Notes under the pieces: generated by a model
Seen by the model: the letters and a program-made list of their open reading frames with translations, nothing else
What the model was told of the DNA's origin: nothing
Databases searched by the model: none
Source of the DNA: Oscillospiraceae bacterium HV4-5-C5C
GTDB taxonomy: Bacteria > Bacillota > Clostridia > Saccharofermentanales > Fastidiosipilaceae
DNA: 64,000 nucleotides
NCBI GenBank assembly: GCA_012034405.1
Contig: JAAVLZ010000004.1
Span: 62,001 to 126,000, forward strand
Direction: 5' to 3'
In this document: positions 62,319-64,000 of the stretch, in pieces
How positions within the stretch are numbered: the stretch's first letter is position 1
Layout: every line of letters starts with the position of its first letter
Position numbers and translations under genes: made by a program

Positions 62319-62330
62319 TCCGTCAGCGTC

Positions 62331-63290
62331 ATGATAACCCGGCTGACTGATCTGACCCTGCGCTGCGTGGATACTTCGGCAGTTTCAGATAAGACTGTCC
62401 AGGAGTTTTATGCGCTTGTTTTCCGCATGGGTGCTGATCTGCAAGAGGTCAGTCCGGCTAACGCCCGCCGGCTGGGACCGCAGCTGGATCCCTCCCGGAC
62501 CATCCTCCACGTCAAAGATCCCTCTGATGTTATCCAGGGCTTTGTTCGCTATAGCTGTCACACGCCGGAATTACTCTGGTCCCTTCCTGTGCTGCGGGAA
62601 GTCAGTATCAAAGACATGCGCGAGTTAAATCTTCTGGCACGCTACGAAGACAAGGCCAGTCTGCGGATAATCGGCTTGGATGATATATTCTTACAGGATT
62701 TTCGCCGGCAATTGCAGCGGCTGCAGCAGCAGCTGCCGTCTTCCGCTGAGCTTTGTCCTACCAACGACTGCGGTTGTGCTTCAGCTATCCTGACGGAATG
62801 GCTGCAGAAAGACGGCGGCAACGGAGCAGCGGCATTTTCCGGTGCGGGCGGCTTTGCCCCGATTGAGGAAGTATTGCTGGCGCTGCAGCTGACCCGCAAA
62901 TACCAGAAGCGCGGCGATCTGACGGTCCTGCCCCGCCTGAAGCAGCTCTATGAGCAGATCACCGGCCAGCCCCTGTCTCCCTATAAAGCTGTGCTGGGCA
63001 GCCAGATTTTTGCGGTTGAGTCCGGAATTCATGTTGACGGCATTCTGAAAAGCGCTAAGGCCTATGAGCCATACCCTCCGGAGCTGGTTGGCGCCCGCCG
63101 CAGCTTCAGTATCGGCAAGCATTCCGGCCGGGCAGGTATTCAGTATATACTGCAAGAGCTGGGCTATACGCCCAGTGTGACCAGACTGCCAGCTCTGCTG
63201 ACCCGTATTCAGGAGACCAGCGAACAGAACCACCGCGCGCTGACCGCGGAGGAATTGCTGACGTTAGCGCGGGAGGCCGGGGTCATATGA
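62331..63290 (+). CDS. nifV-omega: Homocitrate synthase omega subunit (split NifV)
   Basis: A 319-residue protein matching the C-terminal part of homocitrate synthase. Residues 1-175 look like a degenerate barrel half; 'FSGAGGFAPIEEVLLALQLTR' near 163-183 and 'VESGIHVDGILKSAKAYEPYPPELVGA' (read in parts) near 227-253 and 'FSIGKHSGRAGIQYIL' are conserved. As in C. pasteurianum, the catalytic barrel start (DTTLRDGEQ) is on the separate alpha polypeptide encoded next, in the same omega-alpha order. Homocitrate is a FeMo-co ligand. No strong ribosome binding site; 12 bp after the ferredoxin. Confidence 0.9.
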   Translation: MITRLTDLTLRCVDTSAVSDKTVQEFYALVFRMGADLQEVSPANARRLGPQLDPSRTILHVKDPSDVIQGFVRYSCHTPELLWSLPVLREVSIKDMRELNLLARYEDKASLRIIGLDDIFLQDFRRQLQRLQQQLPSSAELCPTNDCGCASAILTEWLQKDGGNGAAAFSGAGGFAPIEEVLLALQLTRKYQKRGDLTVLPRLKQLYEQITGQPLSPYKAVLGSQIFAVESGIHVDGILKSAKAYEPYPPELVGARRSFSIGKHSGRAGIQYILQELGYTPSVTRLPALLTRIQETSEQNHRALTAEELLTLAREAGVI

Positions 63291-64000
63291 TTAAGAAACG
63301 TCGCTTACTGCTGACTGATACAACCTTGAGAGATGGTGAACAGCGCCCCGGGACGGTATTTGATGCGCAGCAGAAATGCCGTCTGGCCCTGCTGCTGGAC
63401 CGGGCAGGTATACACCAGATTGACGCCGGCATCCCCGCCATGGGTACCGGCGAGCAGACCGTCATCTGCCGCATTATTGAGAACCGGGTACGGGCCAGGA
63501 TATCTGTCTGGAATCGTTTGAATCCGCAGGATATACTGGCGTCAATGGCCTGTAAACCTGATATCATTCATATATCTGTACCCTCTTCTTATGTCCATAT
63601 CTATTCCAAACTCAATAAAAATAAGACCTGGCTCATCAGTCAGATGGAGCAGTGCGTTATATTAGCCCGAGAGCAGGGCTTTACCGTAACCATCGGCTTT
63701 GAAGATGCTTCCCGGGCTGATATGACTTTTCTGATCTATCTGACCCGGCGTCTGAAAGCGCTGGGCGTATCCAGGGTTCAATTTGCGGATACCGTAGGAA
63801 TTCTGACCCCGGGCCGTGCGTATGACTGTGTCGAAACCCTCACCCGTATGGGCGGTCTTCCGGTCAGTTTTCACGGTCATAATGATCTGGGCTTTGCCAT
63901 TGCTAACGCGCTGGCCTCAGCCTCGGCCGGCGCGGAAGCGATTGAAGCGACCCTCTTTGGTTTAGGAGAACGGGCCGGGAACTGCGATCTGGCAGCCTTT
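63287..64000 (+). CDS. nifV-alpha: Homocitrate synthase alpha subunit (split NifV), cut by window end
   Basis: The first 238 residues of the catalytic subunit, overlapping nifV-omega by 4 bp (ATGA). 'DTTLRDGEQRPG' (metal and substrate binding), 'DAGIPAMG', 'HISVPSSYVHIYSKLNKNK', 'GFEDASRAD', 'FADTVGILTPG' and 'FHGHNDLGFAIANALA' with the HxH metal ligands are all present. It condenses 2-oxoglutarate and acetyl-CoA. Partial at the right edge. Confidence 0.93.
   Translation, partial: MIKKRRLLLTDTTLRDGEQRPGTVFDAQQKCRLALLLDRAGIHQIDAGIPAMGTGEQTVICRIIENRVRARISVWNRLNPQDILASMACKPDIIHISVPSSYVHIYSKLNKNKTWLISQMEQCVILAREQGFTVTIGFEDASRADMTFLIYLTRRLKALGVSRVQFADTVGILTPGRAYDCVETLTRMGGLPVSFHGHNDLGFAIANALASASAGAEAIEATLFGLGERAGNCDLAAF

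Overview
The window reads as chromosomal DNA of an obligately anaerobic Gram-positive bacterium of the class Clostridia, with fairly high G+C (mid-50s percent by eye, not computed). The evidence is a nif cluster organised as in Clostridium pasteurianum (nifH-nifI1-nifI2-nifD-nifK-nifE-fused nifN-B-2Fe2S ferredoxin-split nifV omega/alpha), an energy-converting [NiFe] hydrogenase, many paired ABC exporters with MarR/TetR regulators, and strong AGGAGG-type ribosome binding sites. I cannot name the genus. No rRNA, tRNA, CRISPR array, phage or recognisable insertion sequence is visible.

Layout. 0.3-6.6 kb: a threonine aldolase, an EamA permease, and a MarR gene followed by a heterodimeric ABC exporter. 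6.7-24.0 kb: one long leftward block that runs hypA-B-F-C-D-E, then the subunits of a group 4 membrane-bound [NiFe] hydrogenase (three antiporter-like subunits, NuoJ-, NuoK- and NuoA-like subunits, the small subunit, a fused NuoC/large subunit, a NuoH-like subunit and a ferredoxin), the maturation protease, and two small conserved membrane proteins. The carrier proteins, active-site assembly enzymes, protease and structural subunits are nearly all present and mostly overlap translationally, so this should be a self-contained H2-linked ion pump. 24.2-32.8 kb: a MarR-controlled and a TetR-controlled ABC exporter pair; one subunit of the second pair carries an in-frame TGA. 33.0-45.8 kb: ordinary accessory metabolism: C69 dipeptidase, a single ABC exporter, APH-like kinase, HlyIII protein, ABC-F ATPase, amidotransferase, MFS permease, esterase, a MurE-like ligase with a DUF975 membrane protein, ending in a textbook terminator at 45868-45903.

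46.2-51.3 kb is a complete branched-chain-amino-acid-type uptake operon (livKHMGF). 51.4-53.0 kb holds two leftward genes divergent from nif: an AnfO-family nitrogenase accessory protein and an unrecognised repeat protein with a cysteine-rich tail. 53.3-64.0 kb is the Mo-type nif operon, cut by the window edge inside nifV alpha.

The most notable observations are: (1) nifD is broken by a single missing base immediately after the codon for the predicted FeMo-co cysteine ligand; (2) the NifX-like C-terminal domain of NifN-B is intact in sequence but in another frame; (3) an ABC exporter subunit has a TGA where a residue is expected; (4) an anfO homologue and an unknown partner gene sit back-to-back with Mo-type nifH across a region with an imperfect 21-bp direct repeat; (5) a complex-I-like hydrogenase with three antiporter-type subunits and two uncharacterised small membrane proteins. 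The three lesions may be assembly errors and should be checked against reads before being interpreted as biology.
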